Part shown: one piece after another, positions 61,094 through 64,000 of the stretch
Layout of the letters: each line of letters starts with the position of its first letter
How positions within the stretch are numbered: position 1 is the first letter of the stretch
Assembly (NCBI RefSeq): GCF_013340205.1
Contig: NZ_BJTG01000006.1
Location: 248,001-312,000 of the forward strand
Direction of reading: 5' to 3'
DNA: 64,000 bases
Source: Anaeromyxobacter diazotrophicus
GTDB lineage: Bacteria > Myxococcota > Myxococcia > Myxococcales > Anaeromyxobacteraceae
Notes under the pieces: model-generated
The model's input: the letters and a program-made list of their open reading frames with translations, nothing else
What the model was told of the DNA's origin: nothing
Databases searched by the model: none
Translations under genes and position numbers: made by a program

Positions 61094-62263
61094 TCAGAAC
61101 TGCTCGCCGAAGGACACGTAGAGCGTCTCGTCGCCGCCGCCGAGCGCCCGCCCCATCTCGACGCGCACCAGGATGGCGTGGTCCCAGGTCAGCCGGAGCC
61201 CCGCCGCGAGGCCCGCCGCGTCCACCGCGGCCCAGCCCGGCTGCCGCGCCCACCCCGCGTCGATCCCGCCGTCGACCCCGTACTCCTGCAGCTTGCCGAG
61301 GAGGTGGGTCGAGAAGAGGTCGAGCCTGAGCTCGGCGCTGCCGAGCGCCTTCTCGTCGCCGGAGAGCCGGAAGCGCGCGATCCCCCGCACGCTGCCGCCG
61401 CCGCCGAGCCCCTCGCCGTAGGCGAGGCCCTCGTACAGCGACCGCTCGAAGAACGGGACCGCCCGCGCCGCGTCGGCCCGCGACGGCACGCCGGCGAGCT
61501 TGTGGTCGTAGAGCGCCCGCAGCGCCAGCGTCGCCCGCGAGAGGAGCGGGAGGTACGCCCGGGCGCTCGCGTCGTACCCGTGAAAGGAGAAGTCCGAGAC
61601 GCCGCCCAGCTGCGGCGCGGCGAACGCGGCGGCCGTGACGAAGAGGCCGCGGTGCGGCGAGAGCTCGTGGTCGCGGGTGTCGTAGAGCAGCCCGGCCTCG
61701 AAGAGCGCCACCCGCCCGCCCCGGGCCCCGGGCGGCGCGGACCGGGCGAGGAGGGCGCTCGGCTCGGGGACGCCCACGTCGAGGAAGCGCGCGCGGAGGT
61801 GCCAGCCGAAGCCGCCGAGGAACGGGCCCCGCAGCGTGGCCGCCGCGAGGAAGCGCCGGTCGTGGTACCGGTACGGCGCCGGCGGCGTGCCCGAGCCGGT
61901 CGGCACCTCGAGGCCGCCCAGCTGCGCCCCCTCGCCCCAGTACGGCATCAGCGCGTCGTCGCCGCCGTGGAGGGTCAGCCTCCACCGCAGCGGCAGGCCG
62001 AGCAGCCGCTGGTGGACCCAGGCGACGTCGGCCTGGCGCGGCCCGCGCGTCGCGTACGAGGCGGCGAGGGTGAGCGAGTCCTGCTCCCCCGGGTGCTCCG
62101 GGTCGGGCGCGTACATGAAGAGCGCCGCGCCCACCGTCAGCCCGACGTCGCTCGCGTACGAGGCGACGGGGACCCCGGCGAAGTGCCAGCGATCGACCTC
62201 GACCGGCGCCTCGAAGGCCGGCTCGCCGGCGGAGAGGACGAGCAGGAGCAGGGCCGCGGTCAC
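61094..62263 (-). CDS. BamA/TamA-family outer-membrane beta-barrel protein
   Basis: A 389-residue surface-antigen (D15-like) barrel. After a short signal segment (ALLLLVLSAG) there are alternating amphipathic strands to the C-terminus, which ends in Phe (YVSFGEQF), the usual outer-membrane insertion signal. GLLYDTRDHELSPHRGLFVTAA and GGGGSVRGIARFRLSGDEKALGSAEL match the conserved Omp85 barrel strands (the latter covers the VRG[FY] motif). POTRA domains are absent, so it is not BamA itself. The GTG start is overlapped by a 4-codon ORF. Confidence 0.78.
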   Translation of the reverse strand: MTAALLLLVLSAGEPAFEAPVEVDRWHFAGVPVASYASDVGLTVGAALFMYAPDPEHPGEQDSLTLAASYATRGPRQADVAWVHQRLLGLPLRWRLTLHGGDDALMPYWGEGAQLGGLEVPTGSGTPPAPYRYHDRRFLAAATLRGPFLGGFGWHLRARFLDVGVPEPSALLARSAPPGARGGRVALFEAGLLYDTRDHELSPHRGLFVTAAAFAAPQLGGVSDFSFHGYDASARAYLPLLSRATLALRALYDHKLAGVPSRADAARAVPFFERSLYEGLAYGEGLGGGGSVRGIARFRLSGDEKALGSAELRLDLFSTHLLGKLQEYGVDGGIDAGWARQPGWAAVDAAGLAAGLRLTWDHAILVRVEMGRALGGGDETLYVSFGEQF

Positions 62264-62405
62264 CCCTCAACCATGAGGGCGAGGGGCGCGCCCGGCGAGG
62301 CGTCCCGGTGGGAGGGCCGGGCGCGCGGCGGCCGGACCACGGCCGGGCGGGCGAGCCGGGGGCCCGGGCGTGGCTAACGTCTCCTGGAACCCAAGGAGAT
62401 CTGCC

Positions 62406-62897
62406 ATGGACGCCCTCAAGCTCCTCACCCAGCAGCACGCCGAGGCCGCCGACCTGTTCGAGCGGTTCGAGAAGGCGGGGAAGAACGCACGCAAGACGAA
62501 GGAGCAGCTCTGCCAGAAGCTCGGCGACGCGCTCACCATCCACAACACCATCGAGGAGAAGATCTTCTACCCGGCGACCAAGGACGCCCGGACGGAGGAG
62601 CTGTTGCGCGAGGCGGTGGAGGAGCACCTCGCGGTGAAGCGGCTCCTCGCCGACATCCTGCAGACGGACCTCGGCGACGCTCAGTTCGACGCGAAGATGA
62701 AGGTCGCCCAGGAGCAGTTCCAGCACCACCGCCAGGAGGAGGAGAAGGAGCTCTTCCCCGTGGTGCGGAAGATGATGGAGCGCGACGAGCTCGAGCAGCT
62801 GGGCGAGGAGATGGAGCAGCTCGGGAACGAGCTCAAGCAGCAGGCGGCGCCGCGCGATCAGGTCCTGGGGGAGACCGACCACCCGGCGCACATTTGA
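62406..62897 (+). CDS. Hemerythrin/HHE-domain protein
   Basis: A 163-residue four-helix-bundle protein with di-iron ligands in LLTQQHAEAADLFERFE, DALTIHNTIEEKIFYPA (HxxxE), EEHLAVKRLL and HHRQEEEKELFP (HxxxE). Such proteins bind O2 or NO, store iron, or repair iron centres. AAGGAG lies 7 bases upstream of the ATG. The C-terminal 25 residues are a polar tail. Confidence 0.9.
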   Translation: MDALKLLTQQHAEAADLFERFEKAGKNARKTKEQLCQKLGDALTIHNTIEEKIFYPATKDARTEELLREAVEEHLAVKRLLADILQTDLGDAQFDAKMKVAQEQFQHHRQEEEKELFPVVRKMMERDELEQLGEEMEQLGNELKQQAAPRDQVLGETDHPAHI

Positions 62898-62920
62898 CGC
62901 TCCCGGCCGCGGGCCGGCGT

Positions 62921-62926
62921 TAAGAC
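62921..62926 (+). promoter_or_regulatory. Candidate leaderless -10 box (TAAGAC) for the helicase gene
   Basis: TAAGAC ends 6 bases before the GTG at 62933. TTGACG at 62894-62899 is 21 bases upstream, too far for a standard -35 box. Confidence 0.28.
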
Positions 62927-62932
62927 GAGGGG

Positions 62933-64000
62933 GTGACGGCGCGCGCCCGCGCTCCCCTGGAGCTCTTCCACCCGAGCACCCGCGCCTGGTTCGAGGGCGC
63001 GTTCGAGGCCCCGACCCCGGCGCAGGCGCTGGCCTGGCCGGCGCTCGCGCGCGGGGAGAGCACGCTCCTCCTCGCGCCGACCGGCAGCGGCAAGACGCTC
63101 GCCGCGTTCCTCGCCTGCATCGACCGGCTGGTGTTCTCGCCGGAGCCGCCGAAGCGCGAGCGGCTGCGGGTGCTCTACGTCTCGCCGCTCAAGGCGCTGG
63201 CGGTGGACGTCGAGAAGAACCTGCGCGCGCCGCTCGCCGGGGTGACGGCGGCGGCCGCCGCAGCCGGCGAGGCGCACCGCGTCCCCTCGGTGATGGTGCG
63301 CACCGGCGACACGCCGGCGCGCGACCGCGCGCGCTTCGCCCGCGCCCCCGACGACGTCCTCATCACCACCCCCGAGTCGCTCTTCCTGCTGCTCACCTCG
63401 CAGGCGCGCGAGGTGCTCCGGCACGTCGAGACGGTCATCGTGGACGAGATCCACGCGCTGGTGCCGACCAAGCGCGGCGCGCACCTGGCGCTCTCGCTGG
63501 AGCGGTTGGAGGCGCTCGCCGGCCGCCCGCTGCAGCGCGTCGGCCTCTCGGCCACCCAGCGGCCGCTCGACGAGGTGGCGCGCTTCCTGGGGGGCGCCGG
63601 GCGGCCGGTGGCCATCGTCGACGCCGGGGCGCGGAAGGCGCTCGAGCTCACCGTCGAGGTGCCGGTGGAGGACATGGCGCGGCTCGGCCAGCCCATCGAG
63701 CCCGCGGGCGGCCCCGGCGCGCAGGGGCCGGTGCGCGCCTCCCTCTGGACGGCCATCCACCCCCGGCTGCTCGAGCTGGTGCGCGCCCACCGCACCACGC
63801 TCCTCTTCGTGAACAGCCGCCGCGTGGCCGAGCGGCTGGCGGCCGCGCTCAACGAGCTCGCCGGCGAGACGCTGGTCCAGGCGCACCACGGGTCGATCGC
63901 CCGCGCCCAGCGGCTCGCCATCGAGGACAACCTCAAGGCGGGCCGGGTGCGGGGGCTCGTCGCCACGAGCTCGCTCGAGCTCGGGATCGACATGGGCTCC
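62933..64000 (+). CDS. Lhr-like large DEAD/DEAH helicase, 5' part
   Basis: The first 356 residues of a superfamily 2 helicase; the gene runs past the window. Q-motif region FEAPTPAQALAWPAL, Walker A APTGSGKTLAAF (about residue 50), VLYVSPLKALAVD, ITTPESLFLLL, VIVDEIHAL (DEIH, about 170), GLSATQRPLDEVARFLG, TLLFVNSRRVAERLA and the start of motif V (VATSSLELGIDMG). This order is that of Lhr-core helicases, 3'-5' translocases linked to DNA repair. The GTG start is the first in frame after the previous gene. Confidence 0.88.
   Translation, partial: MTARARAPLELFHPSTRAWFEGAFEAPTPAQALAWPALARGESTLLLAPTGSGKTLAAFLACIDRLVFSPEPPKRERLRVLYVSPLKALAVDVEKNLRAPLAGVTAAAAAAGEAHRVPSVMVRTGDTPARDRARFARAPDDVLITTPESLFLLLTSQAREVLRHVETVIVDEIHALVPTKRGAHLALSLERLEALAGRPLQRVGLSATQRPLDEVARFLGGAGRPVAIVDAGARKALELTVEVPVEDMARLGQPIEPAGGPGAQGPVRASLWTAIHPRLLELVRAHRTTLLFVNSRRVAERLAAALNELAGETLVQAHHGSIARAQRLAIEDNLKAGRVRGLVATSSLELGIDMGS

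Overview
The window is very GC-rich, dense chromosomal DNA with about 50 protein genes, short gaps and many 4-base start/stop overlaps (ATGA, GTGA). Base composition and gene content (PilB/GspE-type ATPase, a Tgl/PilF-like TPR lipoprotein, phasin-like proteins, a large HAMP chemoreceptor, NtrC-type regulators, oxygen-sensor-like di-iron proteins) point to a soil delta-type proteobacterium of the Myxococcota, most like Anaeromyxobacter. That assignment is inference from recognition only. I see no rRNA, tRNA, CRISPR array or prophage. The one mobile-type gene is a REP-associated Y1 transposase (2849-3742) in a stretch of atypical composition.

Layout. 1-2538: 3' end of a type II/IV secretion ATPase overlapping a Ycf46-like AAA ATPase. 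2539-3870: transposase island. 3871-7060 (minus): WecG-type glycosyltransferase, HisN/IMPase phosphatase, then an acetate/succinate CoA-transferase with a clear terminator. 7194-11541 (minus): PlsB, HEAT-repeat protein, DnaJ-like chaperone. 11687-16505 (plus): SurA-like protein, RimI, PyrD, two phasin-like proteins, lytic transglycosylase, QueE. 16588-19044: unknown protein, Tgl-like lipoprotein, RodZ-like protein, RecO. 19139-21758: di-iron MBL protein, M24 peptidase, response regulator. 21775-23834 (minus): a selenoneine-type pair, SenB and SenA. 23977-29387: ferritin-like desaturase, a small antisense membrane protein, an ABC export operon. 29485-33509: a KaiC-like/PEP-binding fusion divergent from gdhA. 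33720-38418: chemoreceptor, histidine kinase, aminotransferase. 38591-44780: sulfur island with two YeiH-type transporters, a 79-aa protein, siroheme synthase and a nitrite/sulfite reductase. 44947-48235: two-component system and a copper-binding lipoprotein. 48526-58583: a 589-aa protein of unknown function, two MDR dehydrogenases, a CMD protein, aldo/keto reductase, EmrAB-type efflux, RF3. 58632-64000: glyoxalase I, nucleosidase, DMT transporter, cupredoxin, BamA-like protein, hemerythrin, start of an Lhr-type helicase.

The observations I find most interesting are regulatory. First, many genes have a -10-like hexamer (TAnnnT or close) ending 6-10 bases before the start codon, with no Shine-Dalgarno sequence. 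In two cases a good -35 box sits at the right distance. This suggests widespread leaderless transcription. Second, upstream of the sulfur-assimilation genes a good sigma-70-like promoter with palindromes leads into a near-leaderless 34-codon ORF with a Cys-Ala-Cys segment, followed by repeats that could form alternative hairpins. It is a candidate cysteine-responsive attenuator. Third, senB-senA occurs without a linked selenophosphate synthetase. Also notable are a small membrane protein antisense to the end of the desaturase gene, a KaiC-like/PPDK-N fusion, a threonine-repeat leader on the sulfite reductase, and an inverted palindromic element used at two gene ends.
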